DNA of 64,000 nt, from the NCBI RefSeq assembly GCF_900108945.1, contig NZ_FNYE01000031.1, positions 32,565 to 96,564 of the forward strand, given 5' to 3'. Made by a program: the position numbers and the translations under genes. Source of the DNA: Paraburkholderia diazotrophica. GTDB taxonomy: Bacteria > Pseudomonadota > Gammaproteobacteria > Burkholderiales > Burkholderiaceae. Positions 45,551 to 54,638 of the stretch are shown here, in pieces (positions within the stretch are counted from its first letter, which is position 1; each line of letters opens with the position of its first letter). A model generated the notes under the pieces. That model did no database searches. It was not told where the DNA came from and worked only from the letters and a program-made list of their open reading frames with translations.

Positions 45551-46699
45551 TTAAAGTGATACGCCCGTCAATTGCCGGGTGACATCCTTGTACCGCTCGA
45601 CGACACCGCGTTCGTCGAACTCCTTCGTGACTTTCTCACGGCCGCGCGCGCCCATCGCGCGCCGTTCGTCGTCGCTCATGTCGAGCATCTGCGCGAGCGT
45701 TGCCGCGAGGCTGTCGACATTGCGCACTTCGCACAGCAGGCCGTTGACACCATCGGCGACGCATTCGCGGCAACCGGGCACGTCGGTGGCGATGACGGGC
45801 CGGCCCATCGCCGATGCTTCCATCAGCGTGCGCGGCACGCCTTCGCGATACGAAGGCAGCACGACGCAGTCGGCGGCTTCAATCAGCGGACGCACGTCGT
45901 GCGCCTCGCCCAGATACTCGATCACGCCTTCGCGCACCCACGCGTCTACATCGGCCCGCGTGATCGCGCTCGGATTGTCGACGCCCACGGGGCCGAGCAA
46001 CTGGAAACGCGCATGCGGATACGTCGCGCGCAATCGACGCGCGGCCTCGACGTATTCGCCCACGCCTTTATCCCACAACAGCCGCCCGATTAATACAAAA
46101 GAAAATGTCTCGCGCGTGGGTAACGGCGTGAAAGAAAACTGGTCGAGATCCACGCCTTCGCCATGCAGCAAACGCGCGCGCTCCGGATGCACTAACAGTT
46201 TCTGATCGAGAAAAGCGGCCTGATCGTCTTTATTCAGAAACCATACTTCGCGCGGAAAGCGAAACGCAAAGCGGTATAGCAGCTTGGCGATTTGCGCGGC
46301 ACGGCTCTGCTGGATAAAAACATAGCCGAGGCCAGTCGTCACGGCAACCGATTCGACGCCGGCGAGTTTCGCGGCAATCGTGCCAAAGATATTCGGCTTG
46401 ATCGTGTAATGAAAGACGATGTGCGGACGGACCGACCGATAAAGCGTATACAGCGACCACATCGTGCGCAGATCGTCGCGCGGATTGGTGCCTTTCGATG
46501 CGACGTGCAACTCGATACAGCGGCAGCCCATCTCTTTGAGCAGATCGAACGTGCGGTCACGCGGCGCGATCACCGTCACTTCGACTCCGCGTGCGACGAG
46601 CATGCGTATCAGCCCTTGCCGGTACGTATAGATCGCAAACGCGGTATTGCACACGAGACAGATGCGCAGCGCGCGGGCGGATTCGATCGGTTGCTTCAT
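45551..46699 (-). CDS. GT4-family glycosyltransferase
   Basis: A 382-residue GT-B enzyme. RICLVCNTAFAIYTYRQGL opens the acceptor half and FVLIGRLLWDKGVGEYVEA starts the donor half; LPSYREGVPRTLMEASAMG carries the E-x7-E nucleotide-sugar motif, followed by PVIATDVPGCRECV. The similar CapM/WcaL-type enzymes transfer galactose or GlcNAc residues. ATG 46699 is preferred to the frame's start at 46765, because the fold begins a few residues later. It is followed by galE and preceded by the GT2 gene in the same operon. Acts at the cytoplasmic face on a lipid-linked acceptor. Confidence 0.92.
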   Translation of the reverse strand: MKQPIESARALRICLVCNTAFAIYTYRQGLIRMLVARGVEVTVIAPRDRTFDLLKEMGCRCIELHVASKGTNPRDDLRTMWSLYTLYRSVRPHIVFHYTIKPNIFGTIAAKLAGVESVAVTTGLGYVFIQQSRAAQIAKLLYRFAFRFPREVWFLNKDDQAAFLDQKLLVHPERARLLHGEGVDLDQFSFTPLPTRETFSFVLIGRLLWDKGVGEYVEAARRLRATYPHARFQLLGPVGVDNPSAITRADVDAWVREGVIEYLGEAHDVRPLIEAADCVVLPSYREGVPRTLMEASAMGRPVIATDVPGCRECVADGVNGLLCEVRNVDSLAATLAQMLDMSDDERRAMGARGREKVTKEFDERGVVERYKDVTRQLTGVSL

Positions 46700-46742
46700 G
46701 CTTGCGATGCGGGGGCGAGAAATGGAGGCACGTAGGTTCACG

Positions 46743-47582
46743 TCAAAGGCTCGCGCGCGGCGCATAGAGACGCTTCTTCACGCTTTGAAGCGTCTGGTAC
46801 GGTGTCACGAAATGCAGCAGCGTCTTTGCAAAGCCCAGCCAGTCGCACGGATTAAGCACGTTGAAGTACTGCATCTGCAAACGCAGCGTCGATACGATCT
46901 GGCGACGCCGTTTCGTCGCGCTGATGCCGCCTTCGTTCAACTCGTAGTAAAGGCCGACGTCCGGGAGATTCGCGCAGTCGTAGCGCTCCATCAGGCGCAG
47001 GAACAGATCGAGATCTTCTGCCGCCTTGTACGCCTCGCGATAGTTGCCGACGGCGAGCACGGCGTCGACACGCAGCATCATCGACGGATGCACGAAGCAC
47101 GTGCGCAGAAAGCGCACGCGTCGGATGGCGCGCGGCTCGGCGGGCGGCGTCAGCATGAAGAGCGGCGTGCCGTCGCGCGAGACGACCTGCGTCCACATGC
47201 CGAGTCCCGCCACGTGCGGATTTGCTTCGAGATACGCACGCTGTTTCGCGAGACGTTGCGGCGCGCTCAGATCGCCGGCATCGATGCGCGCGGCGTAGCG
47301 AAAGCCACGCGCAGCGAGCGCTTCGATGCCCGCCTGCAACGCGCGCTCGATGCCGCCGTTCTTCGGCATGCGCAGCACGTCGATCGACATGTTCGGCAAG
47401 GCAGGCGCGACGATGGGCGGCGTGCTGCCATCGTCGACGATCAGCACGCGGATGCGTGCGTGCTCGCTGAACGAGGCCAGCGTGCGTTCGACGTCGGCCT
47501 GACCGTTGAAGGCGGGCATCAGCACGGCGACATCGTCGAGCGAGGCCGCGCCGCTGGGCGGCGTGAATGAAGAAGACGTCAT
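46743..47582 (-). CDS. GT2 glycosyltransferase
   Basis: A 279-residue GT-A enzyme: VAVLMPAFNGQADVERTL, VLIVDDGSTPPIV, then GGIERALQAGIEALAARGF and YAARIDAGDLSAPQRL, where DAGD is the D-x-D-like metal site; RTCFVHPSMMLRVDAV and EDLDLFLRL follow, in the order of GalNAc/Glc-type GT2 proteins. ATG 47582 was chosen since it overlaps the stop of the Wzx gene by ATGA; the same frame runs upstream through wzx without coding sense. It adds one sugar of the repeat unit; the donor is not evident. Confidence 0.93.
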   Translation of the reverse strand: MTSSSFTPPSGAASLDDVAVLMPAFNGQADVERTLASFSEHARIRVLIVDDGSTPPIVAPALPNMSIDVLRMPKNGGIERALQAGIEALAARGFRYAARIDAGDLSAPQRLAKQRAYLEANPHVAGLGMWTQVVSRDGTPLFMLTPPAEPRAIRRVRFLRTCFVHPSMMLRVDAVLAVGNYREAYKAAEDLDLFLRLMERYDCANLPDVGLYYELNEGGISATKRRRQIVSTLRLQMQYFNVLNPCDWLGFAKTLLHFVTPYQTLQSVKKRLYAPRASL

Positions 47583-48859
47583 GGACGCAGCTTGAAACGG
47601 ATGTAATAGAAATTGACGCACGCCGCGGCCAGATATCCGGCCGCAAGACCGACCAGCGCGCCATACGCGCCCATGCGGGCAATCGCAAGCAGATTGACGA
47701 CGCACGCGACGGCCAGCGCGAGCAGCCATTTCGACAGCAACACGAACTTCGCCTGATACTTCAGTACGACCAGGTTGCCGATCGCTTCGATGCCTGCCGG
47801 CACGGACAGCCACACGGCCCAGCGGAAAATATCGACGGCCTCTTCGAAGTCCGGTCCGAACACGCGGCGGATGATGAAGCCTGCGAGCAGATCGAGCACG
47901 CACGCGCCCGCGATCATCAGCACGGCTGTCATCGCCGTGAGCCGCCACATGTTGCGGCGTAGTCGCGCGAGATCCTGGATGCGATAGACGAACGCGGGCG
48001 CGAGTGTCTGCGCGAGCATCAGCGCGAGCGTGATCCAGTTCTCGTTCAGCTGCTGCGCGGCCGAATAGCGCCCGAGATCGGCGAACGAGATCGCGCGTTC
48101 GAGCATCAGACGGTCGAGCTTCAGGAACAGGTACATGCAGATGAGCCCGAGCCAGAACACGGTGCCCGCCGTCGCGAAGTGGCGAAAGAGCGCGCGGTCC
48201 AGACGCCAGCCGAGCTTGCCGCCATGCCGCTTCACGTAGTAAGCGATCAGCACGATGCCGATCACGGCCGATTCGAGCGCCCACAGCCAGCCGAATCGCG
48301 CGGGCGCGGCGGCCGCGCGCACGAGCAGCCACACGAGCATCGCCTTTGCGATGGCCGTCGTCATGCTCGTGATGAGCTGTGGCTTGCTGTAGGTCATGCT
48401 CTGCAGCCATGCGTTGATCACGCCGACGAGCGGTTCGCGAAACAGCATCGTGACGGCGAGCCCGGCCAGCATCGCGCCGACGAGCGGATCGGTGAAACCC
48501 GCCGACGTGCACGCCACAATACCCGCCCACGTCAGCAGCAGCGCAGCCGCCGACACGGAGAGCCGCAACGCGAATGCGCTGCCGAGCACGGTGCCGAGCT
48601 GTTGGGGCGGCCGGTGGACGATCGTCGGCACGAGGATTTCCGCGCCGCAAACCCATGTAATCGGTGACAGCACGAGCAAAAGCGTATTGGCGTATTGCCA
48701 CTTGCCGAACACGTCGGGACCGAAATAGCGGGCGAGCACGCCGCTGATCGCAATCGCGACGCCGATCTGCGTGAGACGCTCGAGACCGAGCCAGACAAGG
48801 TTCGCGACAGCGCGCGTGACGTCCGGGTTCGCGAAACGCTTAAGCGCCGGCATCCGCAT
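47579..48859 (-). CDS. Polysaccharide flippase (Wzx-like)
   Basis: A 426-residue protein with about twelve membrane helices over its whole length, of the MATE/MOP flippase type: LERLTQIGVAIAISGVLARY at the start, FGPDVFGKWQYANTLLLVLS, and LDRLMLERAISFADLGRYSA in the middle, a typical Wzx feature. It flips a lipid-linked repeat unit to the periplasm. ATG 48859 (or 48853) begins the protein; 108 codons of open frame before it lack coding character. It is the first gene of the operon wzx - GT2 - GT4 - galE. No Wzy polymerase is visible in the window. Confidence 0.9.
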   Translation of the reverse strand: MRMPALKRFANPDVTRAVANLVWLGLERLTQIGVAIAISGVLARYFGPDVFGKWQYANTLLLVLSPITWVCGAEILVPTIVHRPPQQLGTVLGSAFALRLSVSAAALLLTWAGIVACTSAGFTDPLVGAMLAGLAVTMLFREPLVGVINAWLQSMTYSKPQLITSMTTAIAKAMLVWLLVRAAAAPARFGWLWALESAVIGIVLIAYYVKRHGGKLGWRLDRALFRHFATAGTVFWLGLICMYLFLKLDRLMLERAISFADLGRYSAAQQLNENWITLALMLAQTLAPAFVYRIQDLARLRRNMWRLTAMTAVLMIAGACVLDLLAGFIIRRVFGPDFEEAVDIFRWAVWLSVPAGIEAIGNLVVLKYQAKFVLLSKWLLALAVACVVNLLAIARMGAYGALVGLAAGYLAAACVNFYYIRFKLRP

Positions 48860-49667
48860 GGCGTCCGTCTGCTGTCTGCGGGCACGAATGGCGCGAATTG
48901 TCGGTATTTGGGCGTGCCCAGCCGATCGTGCGATGCGGCAACCTGATGGGCGCGGGGCGTCTAGGCATTGGAATGGCGCCAGCAAGGCGTCGCTGAAAAA
49001 CGAAATTATAAGTTGAATCGGGACCGTCTCCGGTACGGCACGGCGCTTTGACGATGCCGTGTCGATCAAGGTCGGACTGCCGTCACCATTTATCCCTTGC
49101 CGGAAACGAAGACTGCGCGCTTGATCTTCTGCAACGCGCGATGCGGCGTCATCGGGTGCAGGCGGTCTTTGCGATGTTTGCACAGTCCGGCCAGTTCAAC
49201 ACGTTCGAGTAACGAGGTGGGCGGCATTCCCTCGCTCACTGCCGCGCTCGTAATTCCGGCACGTTGGATCCAGGACAGGTGCAACTGTGTTTTCCGGGCA
49301 CGCGGGCGGCGGAAAGTCCATGGTGTACGAAAGAAGCGGGCGAACATCAGCGCATCATCCACGAGCGGGACAGGTGCTGTGCCATCACTGCGAGTGGGGA
49401 CAAGAAGGGGCAAAGCGTCGCGCATCCAATGCGATGCCGGTTCGCGGCGCGCACTTTTATCTCTCAATCCGAGAGCCGTGGGCCACTGGCGATCGTCAGT
49501 GGGTCCGTCTTGTCTGGGTGTCACGCTCGCAGTTTGCGCTGAACCTCCATGGGCTCCCTGGCAATGTCCACCGGCTGACTTGACTTTGCGATTTGGGGAG
49601 GAGACTGGGTTGGCGAACGTCCTTTAGAGACAGGCGATCGCTGACCTCATTGACCAGGAGAGTTGAG
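48860..49667. other. 0.8-kb stretch upstream of the wzx operon
   Basis: Contains the promoter region of the operon and overlapping frames on both strands (for example minus 49090-49524, plus 49097-49627) of which neither has a domain or good start. A minus-strand protein starting near 49425 is the least unlikely; I do not call it. Confidence 0.45.
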
Positions 49668-50129
49668 ATGACGAATGATGAAGCGACCACGTGCAAGTGT
49701 GATCAGAATCCCATCTGTACCGCATGCCAATGCGGGGCGGAGACGCTTACGCACAGACCACGCCAACAGCAATGTGCCCAGAAAAACACGATTGTCGCGT
49801 CCATGCGAGAGGAAGGGCTCGCGCGAGCGGCGAGTGGCTTCAATTGCCGCCTCTGCGAGGTGGGATGCGTCGACGGACGGGACAACTGGATTGCTTCCTA
49901 TGTCCGTACGAAACTCAGAACGATGTCGGGCGACGCCTTCCCAATCTCCCGCCACACCGCTGACTGTGTAGCCAACGCATTACAGAACCGGTTCCTCTCG
50001 GATACGGATGCCGTATTGAAACGAATTCTTGAACTTGCCGCTCTTCGGTATCTGCGTGACGGCTCAGCTACTGTCACGCTGGAGGACGTCGAGCTTGCCT
50101 TGCGCTCTCTAGCGTCCCCGTATCAATAA
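49668..50129 (+). CDS. Cys-rich protein with a histone-fold-like C-terminal domain
   Basis: A 153-residue protein. The N-terminus holds a cysteine cluster, CKCDQNPICTACQCGAE, i.e. C-x-C-x5-C-x2-C-x-C, and a second group (CRLCEVGC) near residue 60, both suited to bind zinc or iron-sulfur. The last 60 residues (ISRHTADCVANALQNRFLS, then DTDAVLKRILELAALRYL, then TVTLEDVELALRSL) follow the helix-loop-long helix-loop-helix order of a histone fold, with the aspartate of the R-D clamp present (LEDVELAL) but the arginine missing. ATG 49668 has AGGAG 49656. No family recognised. A DNA-binding role is plausible but inferred from fold resemblance by eye. Confidence 0.7.
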   Translation: MTNDEATTCKCDQNPICTACQCGAETLTHRPRQQQCAQKNTIVASMREEGLARAASGFNCRLCEVGCVDGRDNWIASYVRTKLRTMSGDAFPISRHTADCVANALQNRFLSDTDAVLKRILELAALRYLRDGSATVTLEDVELALRSLASPYQ

Positions 50130-50139
50130 AAAAGCTGCC

Positions 50140-50373
50140 ATGCTGCGGCCGGTGCTGGTGAGAAATGCCGTTGCACATGCGCCTGTTGCGCAGAGGCAAT
50201 TTCTACTGAATACCAGCTTGCGTGAAGTATCCAAGTCGCACGATTCGGTTGCCAAGGCGGTGCGCGCCGAACTCCTCGCCGGACTCAACTGGAACAGCCG
50301 CCTCAACGTGCGGCTTTATTACGTGTGGCTCTGGCCGCTGAATGTCATCAAGCCGATCCGTCGTAAACACTGA
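50140..50373 (+). CDS. Small hypothetical protein
   Basis: A 77-residue protein with a basic helical start and an aromatic tail, LNVRLYYVWLWPLNVIKPIR, which could sit in a membrane surface. It begins ten bases after the previous stop and ends 13 bases before the DUF2274-like gene, so it may be part of the same unit. No domain recognised; no strong ribosome site. Coding status is likely but not certain. Confidence 0.5.
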   Translation: MLRPVLVRNAVAHAPVAQRQFLLNTSLREVSKSHDSVAKAVRAELLAGLNWNSRLNVRLYYVWLWPLNVIKPIRRKH

Positions 50374-50386
50374 GGACCCGAACACC

Positions 50387-50647
50387 ATGACGCAAAAATC
50401 TTTCCGTAAATCATCGCCCCGTCTCTTGCTCCCGATTGTCAAGCGAGAACCGGAGAAAACCAAGCTGCCAGTCAACCTGTCGCAGGAGGTGCACGCCGAT
50501 CTGCTGGCCTATCAGCGCGCGTATCAGGAAATGAACGATGCCGAAGTGTCACTCGATTTCATCATCGAGCAAGTGCTTATTCAGCACATGAAGCGCGACA
50601 AGGCGTTCCATTCGTGGAAAACGACAAGCGGAGGCTCACAGGGCTGA
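50387..50647 (+). CDS. DUF2274-like protein
   Basis: An 86-residue protein. KLPVNLSQEVHADLLAYQRA, the central helix, and FIIEQVLIQHMKRDKAFHSW at the end, follow the DUF2274 pattern (x-K-L-x-V-x-L-x-x-x-L-H-x-D-L-x-x-Y followed by a helix that ends in D-x-A-F). Family members are usually found next to trb conjugation genes, as the last gene of the operon. No trb gene is present here, so this is a stray part of a former mobile element or a stand-alone ribbon-helix-helix-like regulator. ATG 50387 was chosen from the fold start. Confidence 0.7.
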   Translation: MTQKSFRKSSPRLLLPIVKREPEKTKLPVNLSQEVHADLLAYQRAYQEMNDAEVSLDFIIEQVLIQHMKRDKAFHSWKTTSGGSQG

Positions 50648-51343
50648 GTCGGGTACCGGTCGACGCGGGCCTCCCGTCCGACTGACCGTTCCTGGCCGGC
50701 TGCAACGTGATGCGGGCCGGCCATGTACGACCCGCAGCTGCCGGTCGAGCCGTCGCTGTGCCAAGGGCAAGTATCAGAACGGAACGGTCATTCCGTGCCG
50801 TCACTCGAGAACAAGTGATCGGCCTTTGCCGACATTCGGGTGTCAACCACTGTGAGGCAGTTGACAGACGCTTTGCAGCCATTCGCGCAGTCGTAGTCTC
50901 GACATTCTGCTCATTTCGAGTGAGAGGGCTTCGACATCAAATTCGCGGCGCTTTTACGCGCCTGATTACATTTACTTCTAAGAGGCATGACGGACATTGG
51001 GGTCCGGCCAGTGTGGCACTATTGCTTCGCTAGGAAATTTGATCTGCTCACCATAGTAGAATTCGTTCAGTTCCTTACTACACTTTGAAGTATATCTCTC
51101 GCCTTCGGTATCTTGGCCTGTAGCTCCGAGTGCAGTGTCGTCTCCAATACGTCTCGCACCCTATCTCTTGCTCACAAAAAGGTGGATGTGCGCAAACGCA
51201 CACTCAGCATACGTTACATTTTCATTTCTTTACTAGACTCGATTCGAGGGAGAAACGGAATCCCGTCATTCCGTGAGCGAAATTTTGACGTTCTTCATGC
51301 GATCGTACATATTCAGTAAAGTCATACTAGATTGAGAAACGAT
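50648..51343. other. 0.7-kb stretch without a supported gene
   Basis: A/T content rises in the second half (51040-51340), which probably holds the promoter of the following membrane-protein pair. Frames such as 50707-51033 lack any domain or ribosome site. Confidence 0.45.
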
Positions 51344-52093
51344 ATGAACACACTTTCGCAGACGGAATCGTCATTAGACGATCTTCTGAAACTCGCCAAC
51401 ATAGAAAAGACGAAAGTCGAATCTGAAAAGCTGAGACTTGAACTGGAGTCGGCCCCCCAAAAGGAAAGGAAGGCATATTGGACTGATATTGCAAAGATTG
51501 TCGGAGGGGTGATTTTAGGCGCAGGAGGCTTGATGGCCGCAGTTACGCAATATGAGGTAGGAGAGATGCGTGCCAAGACTGCGAAGAATGATCTGGACAA
51601 GGCGGTATCGGAAAGAGCCGCAGCGGACGCAGCAGCGTCCGCTGCCAAACGTGATCTTGCGGATGCCTTGGAAAAGAAAAGGGTCGTCGTTGAAGAACAC
51701 GCTTCACTGGAAAAGCAGAACGCTTTACTCCGCCAAAATCTGGCGAAGACAGACCACGCCTTACTTAATGCGCAGCCGCAAATCGTTCGGCCTCGTCTGA
51801 CATATATTCAGTTTCAAGGGTCCCTGAAACGCGAGTTCATCGACGCCCTCCGCGAGTATTTGAAAACGGAGTCTTTCAACGCACCGGCGGCCGAGCGAGT
51901 CGGTGGACCATGGACAACACGCGTCAAATACTTTACTGCGAATGACCAGGCGATCGCGGAGAAGCTCGCGAAATCAGTGGAAGGATTTCTTACGGACCAA
52001 GGATGTCCGAGACAGATCCCTGTGACGCTTGATAAGGCTCCTGCCGGAGAAACCCCTCCCCTTGAAGTATGGCTCGCTGGATCGTGTAAGTGA
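51344..52093 (+). CDS. Single-span membrane protein with coiled coil and SPOR/LytR_C-like end
   Basis: A 249-residue protein. Residues 10-40 are a charged helix, IVGGVILGAGGLMAAV (about 51-67) is the membrane span, a long coiled coil follows (AKNDLDKAVSERAAADAAAS and on to residue 145), and the C-terminus (FIDALREYLKTESFN, TRVKYFTANDQAIAEKLAKS, LEVWLAGSC) has the layout of a LytR_C or SPOR-like domain. It would reach into the periplasm and may contact peptidoglycan. ATG 51344 was chosen. It is followed after ten bases by another membrane protein with a similar end, so the two are likely partners. Confidence 0.65.
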   Translation: MNTLSQTESSLDDLLKLANIEKTKVESEKLRLELESAPQKERKAYWTDIAKIVGGVILGAGGLMAAVTQYEVGEMRAKTAKNDLDKAVSERAAADAAASAAKRDLADALEKKRVVVEEHASLEKQNALLRQNLAKTDHALLNAQPQIVRPRLTYIQFQGSLKREFIDALREYLKTESFNAPAAERVGGPWTTRVKYFTANDQAIAEKLAKSVEGFLTDQGCPRQIPVTLDKAPAGETPPLEVWLAGSCK

Positions 52094-52103
52094 CGTATCG
52101 ATC

Positions 52104-52799
52104 ATGTTTTCCGAAAACCCCGTCGGCAAGGAAGTTTTGCCACCATCCGACAGTGGTAACCCTATTGCTCACGTCAAACACGGACGGTCACGCTTCTTGA
52201 AGATGCGGAAGTGGCTTGCGTGGAGTTCCCTAACACGCAATATTCTGGCATCAATCAAAGACGGGGGTTTGATTGCCATTGTGGTCGCACTAATTTTGTT
52301 CAATGAGCAAGTGCTCGATTATCTCGACGACAAGGCGTTCGCATTCATACCGCCCCATCCTCCCATCGACGTTCCGAAAGCACTAGAACGGCTCAATCGC
52401 GGTGCAGACACGATGCCAATCACAAAACGGGATATCGGTCTCGTCAATGGTTCAATGCAAAGCAAATCGCGGCAGAAGGCGATGCGTGCAGAGGTGCGGT
52501 TAATCCGAAGCGATGAAGCCGCCTTCATTAACGACTGGGCGATTGTCCTTGCCGGCCGCTCAGACGTAGCCGCTGCTTTGCAAGAGGCAAAGAGCGTCGC
52601 GCTCCGTCCGGATTTGCGGACCCAAGTATTCAAGAAAGAACAGATTCGGCTTGTCGTAGCCGTGGGGAACTCCGACGATGCGAAAGCATTAATGACGGTT
52701 GCTTCAAAAATGGGATATCCAGACGCCACGCTGGTTAGCCTTTCCTCATGGTGCAAGGCGTCTGTAGTGAGCGGTGCACTCATTGAGTGCCACGGATAG
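52104..52799 (+). CDS. Single-span membrane protein with SPOR-like C-terminal domain
   Basis: A 231-residue protein with a 55-residue cytoplasmic part, one membrane span (GGLIAIVVALILFNEQVLDY) and a periplasmic rest. The end (LRTQVFKKEQIRLVVAVGNSDDAKALMTVASKMGYPDATL) reads like a SPOR-type peptidoglycan-binding domain, with the V-A-V-G-N-x-x-D-A strand-helix pattern. It starts ten bases after the previous stop at ATG 52104; an upstream start at 52029 would overlap that gene. Together with 51344-52093 it may form an envelope complex. Function not known. Confidence 0.65.
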   Translation: MFSENPVGKEVLPPSDSGNPIAHVKHGRSRFLKMRKWLAWSSLTRNILASIKDGGLIAIVVALILFNEQVLDYLDDKAFAFIPPHPPIDVPKALERLNRGADTMPITKRDIGLVNGSMQSKSRQKAMRAEVRLIRSDEAAFINDWAIVLAGRSDVAAALQEAKSVALRPDLRTQVFKKEQIRLVVAVGNSDDAKALMTVASKMGYPDATLVSLSSWCKASVVSGALIECHG

Positions 52800-53510
52800 G
52801 AAGCGCGGATTTTATCGCTTGCAGGTTTTGACTGGATGATGCTGAAATCATTTGGCGAGGCCACTGGTCTCCCAATCGCGCCATGGCGCGGGCGCGATGG
52901 ATTCCTGACTTTCGTCCTTTGGGACCTGATATGCCAGATGGCGAGCCTGGGGCGCGACGGACATTACGCATGGCCAGCACGCGCCTCCCGACCTCCAGGG
53001 TGCTGGAAGGCCGTGTGTTCTCGAGCTCATATACGAATCAGTGCACGTGGGGCGCCTACCAACTCGCGTGGGACCGCGCGTACCGGCCCAAAATGGCATT
53101 CGTCATCCGCCCTCTCTTCGTTTCACAACGCGATTGAACGAGAGCCAATTTTTCCATGTGCGTTTAATCTTTTTGGGACTGAACGATAGCGTTTGCCTCC
53201 AAGGCAGCTAGGAATGCTACCCAACCAAAAAACGATCGGTCGTGAATGCGAGAAGCGTATTGTCTGTGCGCCAGCCGACATATCTCGCAAATTTGACGTT
53301 AGGGAATGCCTGACAGCAAGTCACGCTCCTTTCGACTACTTTTCAAAAACATTAGCGCAGAAAAACGAGAACTTTACGCGTCTTCCATGAGGGCCTCAGA
53401 TGATGCGGCGTTGCAGAGCATTTCTGCACGCCTGCCGTCAGGACACTCATCGCGTGTCGGTCTACTTCGAATGCGCACGTCCCCGTTCTCGTTGATTCGA
53501 GGAGCAGATC
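52800..53510. other. 0.7-kb stretch before the lipoprotein gene
   Basis: Holds only overlapping frames on both strands. One plus-strand frame (52883-53137) has a few plausible residues (TNQCTWGAYQLAWDRAY) but no domain. Reads as decayed sequence. Confidence 0.45.
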
Positions 53511-54146
53511 ATGGTCGGCTTGGTACGTCGCTGGCGATCATCGACCGCGACCATCGCGTTTGCCACTGTAGCGGCGGCGATTCTTTCTGCCTGCACGATC
53601 CAGTTGGCCCCGGCCCCTGACAAGGCGCTGAGCGATGGGATCAAAGGTCTGAACAACGACATCATGACCTTATACGCGACCGCAGGCATGGCGGCTACGA
53701 GGGACAGTTTCCCGCAGCGGGCCGACCGATACAACAAGATCATCGGAACTGCCGACGCCTTGGCGTTGCAGTCGCAAAGCCGCCCGGTTCCCGATAGCGC
53801 CATCAGAGACAAAGTCGAAAATGCCCTCCACGCGCGCTTCGTTTCCGACCCGCAACCGTCTGCTGCTGCCACCAGTGCGATGAAAATGGCAGCCGACGAA
53901 TGCGCCGATGCTCTGCATGTACCGCGAACGCCAGCCATTCCACCCGTCGCCCCCGTACCTGCCGATACGCAACAGTACATCCCGGCAAGCGCGATGGCAC
54001 TTACCCAGGTTTCGCGCGCCATCGCATTCCTGCGCGACACCGACTGCGCCCACGGCCTCAATAGCGGCCGGGTTGCAGTGAATAAAGGCGAAGTACAGCA
54101 CTTCATTTCAGAAGCACTTTTCTACGAGTACATGTTGCAAAGATAG
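53511..54146 (+). CDS. Lipoprotein of unknown function
   Basis: A 211-residue protein with a clear lipoprotein signal: a basic start, a hydrophobic stretch (TIAFATVAAAILSACTI) and the lipobox LSAC with Cys near residue 28. The mature part is alpha-helical (LSDGIKGLNNDIMTLYATAG, MALTQVSRAIAFLRD) with a proline-rich linker and two more cysteines. No Rz1 resemblance is evident. GGAG at 53502 is spaced five bases from ATG 53511. It is the first of seven genes on the plus strand, followed by a helical small protein after 24 bases. Location: periplasmic side of the inner or outer membrane. Confidence 0.8.
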   Translation: MVGLVRRWRSSTATIAFATVAAAILSACTIQLAPAPDKALSDGIKGLNNDIMTLYATAGMAATRDSFPQRADRYNKIIGTADALALQSQSRPVPDSAIRDKVENALHARFVSDPQPSAAATSAMKMAADECADALHVPRTPAIPPVAPVPADTQQYIPASAMALTQVSRAIAFLRDTDCAHGLNSGRVAVNKGEVQHFISEALFYEYMLQR

Positions 54147-54170
54147 ATTGTCGCGACTTAAGGAGCTGTC

Positions 54171-54530
54171 ATGGCACTGGATCTGACCCACACCGCTTCT
54201 ATCTTCAAGACCGACATCCTGTCGGCCGTCAAAAACGTGACGAGCAAGGATCTGCCCGCCGCGGCCGGATTCGCTCAAAGCCAGCTCCAGTCGCTTGCCC
54301 AACAGTCTGCGCTCGTCGCTGGGATGATCGAGGCCAATGCGTTCACTCCCGCCGAACAGATCTTCTATCTCGATGGTCTCGAGCAAATGGCAAAGGGGTT
54401 TGCACAGACGGTGATTCAGGTTATCGAGATCGAAATCGAGAAGTTGATTAACGCGGTGGTCTCGGCGATTTATGACGCCATCAACAGTGTGGCAGGTGTT
54501 GCGTTGGTCGCACCTCGTGTGACGGCATGA
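54171..54530 (+). CDS. Small helical protein, possible amphipathic membrane-active peptide
   Basis: A 119-residue protein with no cysteines, starting MALDLTHTASIFKTDILSAV. The centre (AAAGFAQSQLQSLAQQSALV) and the long helix near the C-terminus (VIQVIEIEIEKLINAVVSAI) are hydrophobic on one face. The final region INSVAGVALVAP is hydrophobic. AAGGAG at 54160 precedes ATG 54171. It could be a structural helix bundle or a membrane-acting small protein next to lysozyme genes; a holin role would need two clear spans, which it lacks. Family not recognised. Confidence 0.65.
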   Translation: MALDLTHTASIFKTDILSAVKNVTSKDLPAAAGFAQSQLQSLAQQSALVAGMIEANAFTPAEQIFYLDGLEQMAKGFAQTVIQVIEIEIEKLINAVVSAIYDAINSVAGVALVAPRVTA

Positions 54531-54638
54531 AAGTGGAGCGCAAAGCCGTCGGTATTGACCAGGCAGAGGCCCACGCATAGGCCGCATATAGGGGCCGGGC
54601 GTCAGGTGATGAAGCGAAACCTCTTAGGCAGAGGCACC

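Noticed and set aside
44556..45554. 332-codon plus-strand frame opposite galE
   Set aside because: Antisense shadow of galE with no domain; galE is complete on the minus strand.
47583..48701. Upstream extension of the minus-strand GT2 gene through wzx
   Set aside because: Arg/Ala-rich shadow of the wzx gene; the GT2 fold starts at ATG 47582, which overlaps the wzx stop by four bases.
49090..49627. Frames on both strands upstream of the Cys-rich gene
   Set aside because: They overlap each other, have no ribosome site or domain, and neither could be preferred.
53462..54106. Minus-strand frame opposite the lipoprotein gene
   Set aside because: The plus strand has a clear lipobox and ribosome site; the minus frame is its shadow.
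54171..54530. Holin for the GH25/M15 genes
   Set aside because: The protein has only one marginally hydrophobic amphipathic helix and no clear membrane spans, so a holin call is not supported.
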